Notes under the pieces: model-generated
What the model was told of the DNA's origin: nothing
Database searches by the model: none
Seen by the model: only the letters and a program-made list of their open reading frames with translations
Translations under genes and position numbers: made by a program
Part shown: positions 43,064 through 53,145 of the stretch, piece after piece
Layout: each line of letters starts with the position of its first letter
Position numbering within the stretch: position 1 is the stretch's first letter
Assembly (NCBI GenBank): GCA_044426045.1
Contig: JAWXUX010000007.1
Span: forward strand, 50,865-114,864
Direction: 5' to 3'
Length of the DNA stretch: 64,000 nt
DNA from: JAWXUU01 sp044426045
Lineage (GTDB): Bacteria; Bacillota; Clostridia; Christensenellales; CAMQZB01

Positions 43064-44585
43064 TTTTAGAGTTCTCCTTTTTTATAAAATGTTTTAAAAT
43101 CAATTTTTCCTTTTTATTTAACAACAACATATAATCAAATATTAGTGCCAACACTACTGAAATTGCAACTACAATAAATAAATCAAACCATGTAGTTACA
43201 CTAATCAACATTCCCACACCATAAGTCATTGCAGATATTCCCATAAGATTCAATAAACCTAACACTATACTACTATAAAATGTATTCCACTTAATAGATA
43301 GACACTTAGCAGCATATATAGGTGTAAATATTAAATTTCTGACTAATCCTACAACTACACTTACTCCAGCAATAGCAAAAATCCCCAAATTTGCCATCTT
43401 TAGTAACAGAAAAACAAAAATTATAGTTACTACTCCAGAAACAATCATAATGATCGAATTCGTTTTTACTTTTTTTGTAAGGGTAAAAACCTGATATAAA
43501 ACTTGTATATGTAAACTAACAAACATTACACCCATTGTTAATACAGATAATGCCTGCAATTGTATGCTATCTTGTGTTGGAACCCATAATTCGTAAAACG
43601 ACATTCCTAAGGAAACAAATATCGCCATAGGAATCCCTATTATAAATGTCAACATTTTATTAGCGCTCTTTACGTTATCAACTAAATTGTCTATTCTTCC
43701 TTCAGCATAATCAAATGTCAAATTTGGTGAAAAAATACTTGTAACTGTAGACATTAGCGACATCAATACTTGAGGAACTGTTTTCGCTAATGCTAAAACG
43801 CCCATTGCAGTACTACTTACAAACAAATTTGCCAACAGCAGATCTAAACCCGATAATAAAATTTGACTTAATTGAGTTAAAGAATTCCAAATGCCAACTG
43901 AGATTAATTCTTTGAGCGCTTTAAAATCATAATATTTTTTATTTATTATCAAGCAAGGAAGCAACTTTCTGCTATTTATAACATTGAAAAATACTGTGAC
44001 AACTGTTGTTATACAAGATGTTAAACCTATAAAATATACAGATGGATCCAACAACGCAAAAAAGCATACAATTAAAATTGCACGCAAGAAATTAGTACAA
44101 ATTCCTATCCCTGACTGCTTATATAGATTATTTGTTGCAAAGAACGCAACACCCCAAGTTGAAGTACAAACCCCTATTAAAAAATTCAAAAAAACAAATG
44201 CTAATAACATTTTGACATCAATAAGGATATTATGAGGAACATTAACTAATATTTCAATATAATTTACAGCAAAAAATGCTGGTATAAGTAACACTGCAGC
44301 AATAATTATATTTGATATAATTACTGAGTTAAAATATTTATTAGCGCGTTCATAGTCTTTTTGATGTATTGCAATTGTTATGTATCTGCCTGCCATAGCA
44401 TTTAAAGCTATTGTAACAATACTTGCATAACTAACAAAGTTATTTGCTAGTGCAACAAATCCATATGCTTCTACACCAAGTGAGGAGACTATATATGGAG
44501 ACAAAAAAAAGTTAATCCCCAAATTCACAGCAAAACTAGTTAAGCTTGCTATCATATTTATAATCAATTGTTTATTTTTATTCAA
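43056..44585 (-). CDS. wzx: Wzx-type polysaccharide flippase
   Basis: A 509-residue integral membrane protein of the MATE/MOP superfamily (PST/Wzx), with about 12-14 transmembrane helices. It opens LIINMIASLTSFAVNLGINFFLSPY in hydrophobic blocks and carries GVEAYGFVALANNF, a conserved early-loop pattern. It flips the undecaprenyl-diphosphate-linked repeat unit to the outer face. The start is TTG 44585 behind GAGGGGA. The overlap with the TagF-like gene shows operon structure. Confidence 0.92.
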   Translation of the reverse strand: MNKNKQLIINMIASLTSFAVNLGINFFLSPYIVSSLGVEAYGFVALANNFVSYASIVTIALNAMAGRYITIAIHQKDYERANKYFNSVIISNIIIAAVLLIPAFFAVNYIEILVNVPHNILIDVKMLLAFVFLNFLIGVCTSTWGVAFFATNNLYKQSGIGICTNFLRAILIVCFFALLDPSVYFIGLTSCITTVVTVFFNVINSRKLLPCLIINKKYYDFKALKELISVGIWNSLTQLSQILLSGLDLLLANLFVSSTAMGVLALAKTVPQVLMSLMSTVTSIFSPNLTFDYAEGRIDNLVDNVKSANKMLTFIIGIPMAIFVSLGMSFYELWVPTQDSIQLQALSVLTMGVMFVSLHIQVLYQVFTLTKKVKTNSIIMIVSGVVTIIFVFLLLKMANLGIFAIAGVSVVVGLVRNLIFTPIYAAKCLSIKWNTFYSSIVLGLLNLMGISAMTYGVGMLISVTTWFDLFIVVAISVVLALIFDYMLLLNKKEKLILKHFIKKENSKND

Positions 44586-44623
44586 TGAATCATTCCCCTC
44601 ATAGCTTTATAAAGCACGCAATA

Positions 44624-45592
44624 TCAATGTCTATTTACTATATCCAAAATACGAGTATATATTTTTACATTAAATACAAATAATGCTCCATGAATAAAAT
44701 ACTTTAATGATTTATTAAACTTCAATATTTTAATATAGTGCTTTTTCTCAAGTTTAACTACTTCTTTGTATCTTTTACTAGATAAATCTTCTTTACTTAA
44801 TTTTTTTCTTGCCCCAATTAAAATTGAAACCGCTGTTCTCAATGATCCTTTTGCACAATCATACATTTTTTTATCTACAAAAAACATACTTCTTTCAACC
44901 AAAGCTTCACAAACATCAAGTCGGCGTATTGAATATTTACTTTGCGTTATACTGTTTTCCCGCTGAACGTAATAATACATTGGTACTGAAATACACACTA
45001 CAATTTCAGCATTATCTAAAATGCGATATACAGTAAACTCATCTTCATGTAATTTACCTATAGGAAACTTTATATTTTTAAAGGTCTCTTTCTTGTACAA
45101 CTTATTACATGCAATACAATAACACCAAGCATGTCTTTGAGTTAACTTATTAAACACATCAATATTTGTTATCACTTCGTCTTTAATTCTAGAATCAGTA
45201 TTTTTATCTAAAATATTATTGCCTAATTCATCAACATACAAAAGATCACAAATAGCAATATCCGCGTTAGCCTCTATCAATTTATTATATAAAACTTCTA
45301 CCATATCTACACGAATATAGTCATCACTATCAATAAACATCAGCAAATCACCTGTCGCAACATCTATACCAACATTTCTAGTATCTGAAAGCCCCCCATT
45401 TTTCTTGTGAACCACGATTATACGTGCATCTTTTTGTGCCCATTTATCACACATTTCTCCACAGTTGTCTGGCGATCCATCATCAATTAGAATAACTTCT
45501 ATGTTTTCATATGTTTGATTAACAAGACTATTTATGCATCTACCTAAATACTCTTCTACATTATATATTGGCACTATTATACTTATCTTCAT
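44624..45592 (-). CDS. Family 2 glycosyltransferase
   Basis: 322 residues from ATG 45592, where GGATGA lies upstream; the TTG at 45607 lacks a site. It is a GT-A fold: SIIVPIYNVEEYLGRCINSL, NIEVILIDDGSPDNCGEMCD, KNGGLSDTRNVG and MFIDSDDYI (DxD). A C-terminal ~60-residue helical segment may contact the membrane. It adds one sugar to the lipid-linked repeat unit. It is 45% similar by eye to the GT2 at 50744-51844 in the first 120 residues. Confidence 0.9.
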   Translation of the reverse strand: MKISIIVPIYNVEEYLGRCINSLVNQTYENIEVILIDDGSPDNCGEMCDKWAQKDARIIVVHKKNGGLSDTRNVGIDVATGDLLMFIDSDDYIRVDMVEVLYNKLIEANADIAICDLLYVDELGNNILDKNTDSRIKDEVITNIDVFNKLTQRHAWCYCIACNKLYKKETFKNIKFPIGKLHEDEFTVYRILDNAEIVVCISVPMYYYVQRENSITQSKYSIRRLDVCEALVERSMFFVDKKMYDCAKGSLRTAVSILIGARKKLSKEDLSSKRYKEVVKLEKKHYIKILKFNKSLKYFIHGALFVFNVKIYTRILDIVNRH

Positions 45593-45745
45593 ATTCATTT
45601 CATCCAATTTATTTTAAATACATTTTATCAATAATCATAGAAATTTGATTTACACATAAATCCCCTTTTGTAATGGCATTATTATTTCTTTGATGGCCAA
45701 CTAATGCGCCTACGTATCAAGATAAAATTATTCATATAACAATTA

Positions 45746-46840
45746 TTATATATGTTTAATTACATTTAATGCCTCTGCTATTACTTTATCCATATCATAA
45801 TAGCAATATGTCCCAAGCCTGCCTCCAAAAGTGACATTACTTTCACTTTTTGCCAAGCTTTGATATTTTCTCAATAATTCCATATTTTTATCATCATTAA
45901 TTGGATAGTATGGTTCTTTACCTGGACTCCATTCATCGCTATATTCATAGCTTATAACTGTCTTATCTTGCTTGCCAAATTCAAAATGCTTATGTTCTAT
46001 CACCCTTGTATATGGAGTATCTATGTCAGTATAATTCACAACTGCATTACCTTGGCAATTATCCGTATCTTTAACTTCCACTTCAAACCTTACGCTTCGA
46101 TATTCTAATGGGCCATAGCGATAATTATAATAACTATCTACCGAGCCTGTAAATACAATATTTTCAGCTAAATCATCGAACTTATCTCTATTTGCTAAGT
46201 AATCCACATTTAGTATGACATCTATATTTTTTAGCATTTTTTCGCATATTTTAGTATATCCATTCACTGGGATACCTTGGAATTTATCATTAAAATAATT
46301 ATTATCGTATGTATACCGTAATGGCAATCTTTTTATTATAAAGGCAGGCAATTCATTACACGCTCTACCCCACTGTTTCTGCGTATAGCCATTTATTAAT
46401 TTTTCATATATGTCTGTACCCACTAATGTCAACGCTTGCTCCTCAAGGTTGATTGGCTCCCTATCTAAAGTTAGCTTCTGCTCCATAATTTTTTCTTTTG
46501 CTTGACAGGGCGTTATTACGCCCCACATACGCGTAAATGTATTCATATTAAAAGGCAGATTATATATTTCTCCCTTATAGTTCGCAATAGGAGAATTTAC
46601 ATAGTTGTTGAACGTAGCAAATTTATTTATAAACTCCCAAACTTCTTTATTTGATGTATGAAATATATGCGCACCATAGTAATGGACATTGATGTTTTCA
46701 ATTTCTTTTGTATAAATATTGCCAGCTATGTGATCTCGCTTTTCTATGACTAAACACCTTTTTCCTTTTTTTGTTGCTTCATGTGCAAATACACATCCAT
46801 ATAATCCAGCTCCTACTATTAAATAATCATACTTTTTCAT
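45746..46840 (-). CDS. glf: UDP-galactopyranose mutase
   Basis: A 364-residue FAD enzyme: DYLIVGAGLYGCVFAHEA (FAD Rossmann), YYGAHIFHTS, PFNMNTFTRMWGV, then QWGRACNELP and RYTYDNNYFND. It isomerises UDP-Galp to UDP-Galf, the donor of galactofuranose. The presence of a Gtf3/WbbI-like transferase in the same locus fits Galf in the polymer. The length is normal for bacterial Glf. RBS AAGGAAAACGAC. Confidence 0.96.
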   Translation of the reverse strand: MKKYDYLIVGAGLYGCVFAHEATKKGKRCLVIEKRDHIAGNIYTKEIENINVHYYGAHIFHTSNKEVWEFINKFATFNNYVNSPIANYKGEIYNLPFNMNTFTRMWGVITPCQAKEKIMEQKLTLDREPINLEEQALTLVGTDIYEKLINGYTQKQWGRACNELPAFIIKRLPLRYTYDNNYFNDKFQGIPVNGYTKICEKMLKNIDVILNVDYLANRDKFDDLAENIVFTGSVDSYYNYRYGPLEYRSVRFEVEVKDTDNCQGNAVVNYTDIDTPYTRVIEHKHFEFGKQDKTVISYEYSDEWSPGKEPYYPINDDKNMELLRKYQSLAKSESNVTFGGRLGTYCYYDMDKVIAEALNVIKHI

Positions 46841-46871
46841 GTCGTTTTCCTTTTAAAATAGTTTATAAATT

Positions 46872-47576
46872 TCACTCATTAACTTTTTGACCATAATATG
46901 CGTTGGGTCCATGCTTCCTTTCATAATGTTTTTTACATATATTACCATCCATACTAGCGTCTGAATTTAATGCAAGTGTCTTAATATTCATCTCAGCAAC
47001 AGCTTCTAAAACAACTGCATGCATCACAGAATTTTTTGCATCTTTTCCCCATGAAAAAGGCCCATGATTTTTTACTAAAATAGCAGGGACATTCAATATA
47101 TCAGCTCCTATTTTATTGACCGTCTCAGAAATTACTTTACCTGTATTAAGTTCATAATTGCCAAATATTTCATCTTTTGTTAGCTCTCTAGTACATACAA
47201 TATCGCCAAAAAAATAATCTGCATGAGTAGTCCCCAGAGCACAAATCGGCTTACCCGCTTGAGCAAAAGCAACTGCGTTTATAGAATGACAATGCGTTAT
47301 TCCACCGATTTTACTAAACTGCCGATATAGTTCTAGATGAGTCTCCGTGTCAGAAGATGGAGACCATTTCCCTTCGATTTTCTTACCAGAGACCAAATCC
47401 ACAACAACCATATCTTCAGCGCTCATTTCGTTATACGGAATCCCTGATGGCTTAATAACAACAAATGATCTAGTTTCATCTATTCCACTTACATTACCCC
47501 ATGTATAAATAACAAGCCCTTTTCTCACCAAATCAATATTTGCATCATATACTTCTTTCTTTAAATTTTCTAGCAT
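46872..47576 (-). CDS. araD: L-ribulose-5-phosphate 4-epimerase (AraD-type aldolase)
   Basis: A 234-residue class II aldolase family enzyme. GLVIYTWGNVSGIDE, KPSGIPYNEM, the metal-binding THCHSINAVAFAQ (two His), GTTHADYF and VPAILVKNHGPFSWGKD carry the zinc and active-site residues. AraD converts L-ribulose-5-P to D-xylulose-5-P. There is no araA or araB here, so it probably serves polymer precursor synthesis and not arabinose use. It lies 15 bp from the HAD gene and 31 bp before glf. Confidence 0.9.
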   Translation of the reverse strand: MLENLKKEVYDANIDLVRKGLVIYTWGNVSGIDETRSFVVIKPSGIPYNEMSAEDMVVVDLVSGKKIEGKWSPSSDTETHLELYRQFSKIGGITHCHSINAVAFAQAGKPICALGTTHADYFFGDIVCTRELTKDEIFGNYELNTGKVISETVNKIGADILNVPAILVKNHGPFSWGKDAKNSVMHAVVLEAVAEMNIKTLALNSDASMDGNICKKHYERKHGPNAYYGQKVNE

Positions 47577-47591
47577 AGTACTCCTCTATGT

Positions 47592-48242
47592 TTATATAAA
47601 TTCAATTACTTCTGAAAAATCATCAACACAAGCACTTCTTTTTATGAGCTGATTATATATGCTATCACCCTTTTGAAATCCAAACCCATAAGACACACCA
47701 ATGAAATCCATACCATTAGCTTCTGCACCTTCAAGATCATAAAAACTATCACCTATGTAAACTGCTTCACTTGGATTAACATTTATTTCTTGTAAACATT
47801 GCTTTATAATGTCTTTCTTTTTCAACAATCCTTTTAAATCTGACCCCATAGCGAAATCACAAAATTCATCAATCTTAAACTTTTCTAGAATGTTCATAGC
47901 ATTTTCATGGCTTTTATTAGTTGCAAGAGCTATTCTATATCCTTTGTTTTTAATTATTTGCAAAGTTTCCATTACATTTGGATATAAGTCTGCAATATAA
48001 ATGTAACCTTCTCCATAATTTTTTCTAAATATATTAGCATATTCTAATGCAATATCATTATTTAAAGCAAAATGCTTAGAGAATGATTCTTGCATCGGGG
48101 GTCCTACAAATAATTTTAATATATTAGCACTAGGAATTTGTAACCCAACTTGCACGATTGTTTTCTTTACAGCTTCAATTACACCACTAGTAGTGTCAAG
48201 TAACGTCCCATCTAAATCTAGTATAACTGCCTTATATTTCAT
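47592..48242 (-). CDS. HAD phosphatase, phosphoglycolate-phosphatase-like
   Basis: A 216-residue HAD family IA phosphatase: motif I VILDLDGTLLDT, motif II ALATNKS, motif III Lys in LLKKKD and motif IV AVYIGDSFYDLEGAEANG. Cap helices lie at ~15-80. It probably removes a phosphate from a sugar phosphate made by the neighbouring aldolase/AraD enzymes. Tight spacing to araD (15 bp) and to the aldolase gene (19 bp). Confidence 0.9.
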   Translation of the reverse strand: MKYKAVILDLDGTLLDTTSGVIEAVKKTIVQVGLQIPSANILKLFVGPPMQESFSKHFALNNDIALEYANIFRKNYGEGYIYIADLYPNVMETLQIIKNKGYRIALATNKSHENAMNILEKFKIDEFCDFAMGSDLKGLLKKKDIIKQCLQEINVNPSEAVYIGDSFYDLEGAEANGMDFIGVSYGFGFQKGDSIYNQLIKRSACVDDFSEVIEFI

Positions 48243-48261
48243 TTATCGCCTCCAATTTTCT

Positions 48262-49866
48262 TTATTCACAGCTCTTTTTTGCATAAATACTTGTTGTTAT
48301 AAAATTGATATTTACATTAGGATGATCTTTATTCAAGTCTTTTAACATAGCTATATTATCATTTCTATGGCTTAATCTAGCGTCACTATCGAGACCTGTC
48401 TCGAGTTCTTTTTTATAGAATGTATCATTTTTTTCTAAATAGCCATCCATCCCAGCTATATTTATATTTGAAACATTGCATTTTATTAATAAACGTAATA
48501 ATAAAATTGCCGAACTATCAAAATTTTTCCAACCAAGCTTTATAAGTGACCTATAGTCTACAATCTTATGATTACAATCTTCGCCTGCATTTATATTTGA
48601 CGTCAATATTATATCTGTTTTTGTTCCTAAATCTTGATACTTTAATAAATTGTATCTATGTACTCCACTATAGAATATATAGTCCAGAGAATATCCATCT
48701 ATATAATTATTAACGCCAATGACTATAGGATTTTTATCCTCTATGAATTTTGAAATTTTATCTCTTTCTGTTAGGATAGACTTTCCTGAAGCCAATAACA
48801 AAATTTCACGATTGTTAAATTCTAGACTTAACTCCTGGATGGTTGCTTCATCATTTACCTTATAGCTAAAATGATCAACATATAATGATTCAAGAAGCTC
48901 GTAATCATATTTTTTCTTTTCATTTTCGTCTAACTTTCCAATGATTTCACATAAATCTTTAAATTTAATATTATGCCTATCCATTAAATATTTTACATTA
49001 AAAGAATGTGCATTATTTATTCCTGCAATAAAATACGGTATACTGTACCCCCAATCAACAACATCTTGCATTGGAACAACAACTGTATCTATCAAATCCA
49101 ATAACCCATTTGTATCATACGTAGGCTCTATTGTCTTATTGATAAATTCAGCGACCAATTCCGTATGAGCATTTCCAGCACCTCTTCCGCATCCAAATAG
49201 TGATGCATCTACAATAACATGCCTTCCTGGTAGAATTTCACTTATAAATCTTTGAACATTGGCATCCGCTAGCATTAAATTATTGTGTGCATGAAACCCC
49301 AACACAATATCATTATCTAAATATTTTTCAGCAAGCTCATAATAATGAATCATATCCTGCTGATACATCGCACCGAACGTATCAACAATAGAATATGAAA
49401 ATGGTTTAAATTCGTTCACCTTCTTAATAAAATCTATTATCTCCTCATCAGTATACGCCATCGTATCAACATGTTGTATACAAACTTCATACCCCAGTTC
49501 TCTAATCGATTGCGCATAATCCAAAACTTCAAGTATCTCATTTTTTTTGAAGCAAACACGTATAGCATCAATTGACAACCCATTATTAACAGATAAATTT
49601 TTCAAATCATATCTACCATAATCAACTAATACAGTATATAAAACATTCCGATCTTTATTAACTAATATTTTTTCAATTTCCTCTACCCTATTAAATGAAG
49701 AACTTCCTACAAGATATTTTTCATCTTTTAAAAAACCGCACTCAATAATGTCAATTTTTGATTTTGCCATTCCTTCTATCATTTTTCTTAAATTAATATT
49801 TCCCCACATTAAATCATCCAATGGAGCTTCACGCAGGGTGCAATCTAACAATCTTATTCTTTTCAT
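48262..49866 (-). CDS. HMGL-type aldolase fused to a C-terminal Rossmann-like domain
   Basis: A 534-residue protein. Residues ~1-270 are a DRE-TIM/HMG-CoA-lyase-like TIM barrel: LLDCTLREAPLDD (DRE variant with the metal Asp), IIECGFLK, YSIVDTFGAMYQQD, FHAHNNLMLADAN (HxH metal site) and CGRGAGNAHTE. Residues ~350-534 form a separate domain (LLLASGKSILTERD, GMDGYLEKND) resembling DUF115/6-hydroxymethylpterin-pyrophosphokinase-like folds in glycan loci. It may carry out C-C bond formation or cleavage on a keto-acid sugar. It is next to a CMP/CDP-type cytidylyltransferase. Confidence 0.85.
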   Translation of the reverse strand: MKRIRLLDCTLREAPLDDLMWGNINLRKMIEGMAKSKIDIIECGFLKDEKYLVGSSSFNRVEEIEKILVNKDRNVLYTVLVDYGRYDLKNLSVNNGLSIDAIRVCFKKNEILEVLDYAQSIRELGYEVCIQHVDTMAYTDEEIIDFIKKVNEFKPFSYSIVDTFGAMYQQDMIHYYELAEKYLDNDIVLGFHAHNNLMLADANVQRFISEILPGRHVIVDASLFGCGRGAGNAHTELVAEFINKTIEPTYDTNGLLDLIDTVVVPMQDVVDWGYSIPYFIAGINNAHSFNVKYLMDRHNIKFKDLCEIIGKLDENEKKKYDYELLESLYVDHFSYKVNDEATIQELSLEFNNREILLLASGKSILTERDKISKFIEDKNPIVIGVNNYIDGYSLDYIFYSGVHRYNLLKYQDLGTKTDIILTSNINAGEDCNHKIVDYRSLIKLGWKNFDSSAILLLRLLIKCNVSNINIAGMDGYLEKNDTFYKKELETGLDSDARLSHRNDNIAMLKDLNKDHPNVNINFITTSIYAKKSCE

Positions 49867-49912
49867 TCATTACCTCTTAGTTTTTTATGTGTACACTAAA
49901 TATTTTAATCAC

Positions 49913-50677
49913 TTAAGTTATTTCTTTATATTTTTCAATTATTTGTGACACCAAAAATTTAAACATAATGTCTCCATTTTTTTGATCAAGACCTAAGTCA
50001 TTTATTTTATTCTCATCCAACAAATATAGCATTTGCCCCATAATGTAATCATATACCGTATCAATATCTACCGAATCTTTAAAATTGACTTCTAATCCAT
50101 ACGGCTTTTGTCCGAAATAATATCTCCATTTGCGCATATTTTCTTTTGACGCCAATTGTATTCCATCTGTAAAAAAATATAGCTTTTTTAATTCTTGTGA
50201 ATTTTTATGACCTGGTCCCCATTCAAAAGTATATGGCTTCATATCTTCATCTAACAAATAATGCTTATATTCCATAACTGTAATTAATGAATCATATCCT
50301 TCTTGTACCTTATTAAAGTATGTTTCACACCCTTTTTGATAAAGTTCTGATCCTACCATTGGAGAAGTACAGCATGCCCACATAACATGATCGCATTTCG
50401 CTTCACCAACTATGTAATACAAGAATTCCTGGAACGGCTTTGTTTCGGTAGAGAACTCAATCGGCCTTTTGATAGCTCTCACTCCTTCACACTCTGCTAA
50501 TGATAAAATCATATCATCTTCAGAAGAAACAATAATTTCCTTTATATTTTCTACTGCTTTCAATTGGCGTATTTTATGGACTAGTAAATTACTATCACCA
50601 AATGGTAGTGTATTTTTTGCTGTCAATCTATTACTCATACCCTTAGCAGGTATTATTGCAGTTATCTCTTTTTTCAT
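49913..50677 (-). CDS. Acylneuraminate cytidylyltransferase-like enzyme
   Basis: 254 residues from ATG 50677 after GGAGG; the ATG at 50695 lacks spacing. The N-terminus is ITAIIPAKGMSNRLTAKNTLPFG (in part: IPAKGMSNRLTAKN, the NeuA/KdsB CTP-binding pattern), then VSSEDDMI and WACCTSPMVG. KDSVDIDTVYDY supplies the metal Asp pair. The family activates nonulosonic or related keto acids with CMP. No NeuB, NeuC or PseB-type genes are present, so the substrate is not a normal sialic acid; the next-door aldolase is the likely source. Confidence 0.85.
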   Translation of the reverse strand: MKKEITAIIPAKGMSNRLTAKNTLPFGDSNLLVHKIRQLKAVENIKEIIVSSEDDMILSLAECEGVRAIKRPIEFSTETKPFQEFLYYIVGEAKCDHVMWACCTSPMVGSELYQKGCETYFNKVQEGYDSLITVMEYKHYLLDEDMKPYTFEWGPGHKNSQELKKLYFFTDGIQLASKENMRKWRYYFGQKPYGLEVNFKDSVDIDTVYDYIMGQMLYLLDENKINDLGLDQKNGDIMFKFLVSQIIEKYKEIT

Positions 50678-50743
50678 ATTTCCTCCATTTTTCAATGTGT
50701 TTTTTGATATATTTTGTCATATAATTTAAATAGCACTTATCTA

Positions 50744-51844
50744 CTAAGATTTCACAAATCTACATACCAAAGTATAAAACCTTAAATTTAAATATGCCAA
50801 TAAGTATTTTATTTTTTTAGGTAAACTTGTGTTGATAAAATCATTAAAACAAATCTTTTTTCTAAAATCTTTTTGTAATTTTTTAATTTCACTTTTTAGT
50901 AAATATTTTTTAAATTGAACATAGCTATATATGATTGAATCTAGTGGAGATTCCATACTATTTATGAGCTCATTTTGTCCGCCTACTTGATCTAAAAAAT
51001 AAACTATATCTTTCCTGCACTCATATTTTAAACTTTCCCCATATTTTTGCGCCGCTAAAAATTGATAAAGTAGCATTGCCAATCTCTGTTGGCACCATTG
51101 TGTATATTGATTAAAACTAGTACTACATATTGTTAAGGCGTTACTGATAGCCAATATATTATCAAATACGTATTGTGGCTTAATACTATGCGAATCTGAA
51201 TCCTGACGTATTCTATAATTATATAAATGCTGATTATTGAACACAACACAATTTACGTTTTTTAATATATTTAACAAAACAACATACTCTTCTGCTAATC
51301 TCCCATCCGGAAATCGTATATCATCCCATAATGATGACTTATACATCTTTGCCCAAACTGCAATAGATGTTTCAAAAAAATACTTTAACGCATCATTAGC
51401 ACTGCAATAATTAATTGCACATACTCTATCCTCTTTATAAAACTTTGAATATTTGACTTGTTTATCTTTTACTTTGCTAATCCCGACAATTGAAATATCA
51501 CCATCGCAACTAGTTATAGCTTCATACAAAGCTCTAATATAATTTTCTTCAACCCAATCATCACTATCTACAAAGGTAACATATTCACCCTTCATAATAT
51601 CTAAACCCAGATTCCTAGCAGATGATTGTCCTCCATTCTGCTTATGAACTGCACTTATCCTAGTATCTTTTTCTGCCCACGTATCGATTATCTCAGGCGA
51701 CCTATCTATACTACCATCATCGATTAATAGTATTTCTAAATTTTTATATGTTTGATTAACAAGGCTATTTATACAACAATCCAAATAATCTTCCACTCCG
51801 TAAACAGGCAAGATGATACTAATTAAAGGATTTTCATTATTCAT
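50744..51844 (-). CDS. Family 2 glycosyltransferase
   Basis: 366 residues from ATG 51844, placed by TAGGAG; the GTG at 51853 is less well spaced. It is GT-A: ISIILPVYGVEDYLDCCINS, NLEILLIDDGSIDRSPEI, QNGGQSSARNLGLD and VTFVDSDDWV. A long C-terminal helical segment carries Lys/Phe-rich stretches. It is a CpsI/EpsI-type transferase of the repeat unit. It follows the GT-B gene by 17 bp. Confidence 0.9.
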   Translation of the reverse strand: MNNENPLISIILPVYGVEDYLDCCINSLVNQTYKNLEILLIDDGSIDRSPEIIDTWAEKDTRISAVHKQNGGQSSARNLGLDIMKGEYVTFVDSDDWVEENYIRALYEAITSCDGDISIVGISKVKDKQVKYSKFYKEDRVCAINYCSANDALKYFFETSIAVWAKMYKSSLWDDIRFPDGRLAEEYVVLLNILKNVNCVVFNNQHLYNYRIRQDSDSHSIKPQYVFDNILAISNALTICSTSFNQYTQWCQQRLAMLLYQFLAAQKYGESLKYECRKDIVYFLDQVGGQNELINSMESPLDSIIYSYVQFKKYLLKSEIKKLQKDFRKKICFNDFINTSLPKKIKYLLAYLNLRFYTLVCRFVKS

Positions 51845-51861
51845 ATAATACACTCCTACGT

Positions 51862-53145
51862 TTACATACTTAAATAATCTTCAAAGAATATTTGATAACT
51901 TTCACTGGTAACACTTTCTCCAAATAATTCATTTCTGATTCGATGTTGAGAATCTATGCAGACATTATTGTCTTGAATGCCATTTATTATTAAATTCTCT
52001 AATTGATCTTGCGTACTAAATTGCATTCCAGTAAATCTATCATTAAATTCTTCACCTATCACATATTTAAATACAATTTGCTTTGTATATAAGAAATCAG
52101 TTAACAAAGTAGACTTACAAACTATTGCAAAATCAATTTTTTTCTCAAATTCCTTGATATCCTCACACACTACATCACTAATATTTAAATAATCTTCATA
52201 ATCTGCTTTATTGTTACTTGGATGAAATCTGACTAAGCACTCAATATTCATAACTGTATTTAAATAATGTGCAATTTTCAACATTTCTATATTTGAAAGA
52301 AAATCATTTAAACCATCAAAAACTACACCCATAGTTTTAAATCTGTTACCAGTCTTATATTCAAATGATTTTCCTGCATATTTCATTGGTCCAAGACATA
52401 TTAACCTATCATTATTTAACCCACACTTTTTTGCCACCTCAACACTTAAATTGCTATTGCACAAAAAATATTTACTACATGAAAATGGGAATATTTCTGC
52501 ACCATTCCCATGTTGCAGCGTTGCTGTTTGATATTTATCTTGATTTAATAATTGAATTAAGACAGCATCTATACTCCAATGATCGCAAAAATCAATAATT
52601 CCTTTTGAATTTTCCTTATCTAATTTTTTTTTTATAAATTTAGCATTATTTATAGACTTGAACAACTGTGCTGCCATATCTATAGAAATACTTCTATCTT
52701 TTATAATCTTATTAAGCCTGATATACCACAGCAAAATTAAAAACAAACCCCTCAAATCATACACGGAAAATTTATATTTAGATCTATCTAACACAAATAC
52801 ATCAGAGTTAATTTGATTAGATGCACTATATAATGCATCGATATAATCTGGTCGAATATTACCATCTCCAGTAAATAGAAAAGCTATATTGCTATCGCCC
52901 TGCTTAACTTTAACAATTTTATATCTAAAAACACTTCCCAATATACGTCGCAAGACAAATTTAAACCCCATACGAATTTTTTTATTAGAAATTGCAAATA
53001 TATAGTCAGCACAAACTACATTAATAGGTAGACTATTTATTAGCGGAAGCTTTAACCCTGCAAATTGATTACACATTTCAATATACTCGCTTAATTCATA
53101 ATCTTTTTTATATTGAAAAATGTTGTTATTTGTTTTATTTACCAT
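51862..53145 (-). CDS. GT-B-like capsule transferase, function unassigned
   Basis: A 427-residue protein. The N-terminal half contains IVCADYIFAISN-like and hydrophobic segments (FLILLWYIRLNKII). The C-terminal half has TLQHGNGAEIFPFSC, VRFHPSNNKADYE and IVCKSTLLTDFLY, resembling polysialyltransferase/TagF-related GT-B folds (QHG, HP, S/T-S-L motifs). It overlaps the Galf-type transferase gene by 11 bp and its own ribosome site is weak, so it is translationally coupled. It transfers a nucleotide-activated sugar or phospho-polyol. Confidence 0.7.
   Translation of the reverse strand: MVNKTNNNIFQYKKDYELSEYIEMCNQFAGLKLPLINSLPINVVCADYIFAISNKKIRMGFKFVLRRILGSVFRYKIVKVKQGDSNIAFLFTGDGNIRPDYIDALYSASNQINSDVFVLDRSKYKFSVYDLRGLFLILLWYIRLNKIIKDRSISIDMAAQLFKSINNAKFIKKKLDKENSKGIIDFCDHWSIDAVLIQLLNQDKYQTATLQHGNGAEIFPFSCSKYFLCNSNLSVEVAKKCGLNNDRLICLGPMKYAGKSFEYKTGNRFKTMGVVFDGLNDFLSNIEMLKIAHYLNTVMNIECLVRFHPSNNKADYEDYLNISDVVCEDIKEFEKKIDFAIVCKSTLLTDFLYTKQIVFKYVIGEEFNDRFTGMQFSTQDQLENLIINGIQDNNVCIDSQHRIRNELFGESVTSESYQIFFEDYLSM

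Noticed and set aside
46872..47576. Arabinose catabolism operon.
   Set aside because: Only araD is present; neighbours are polymer genes.
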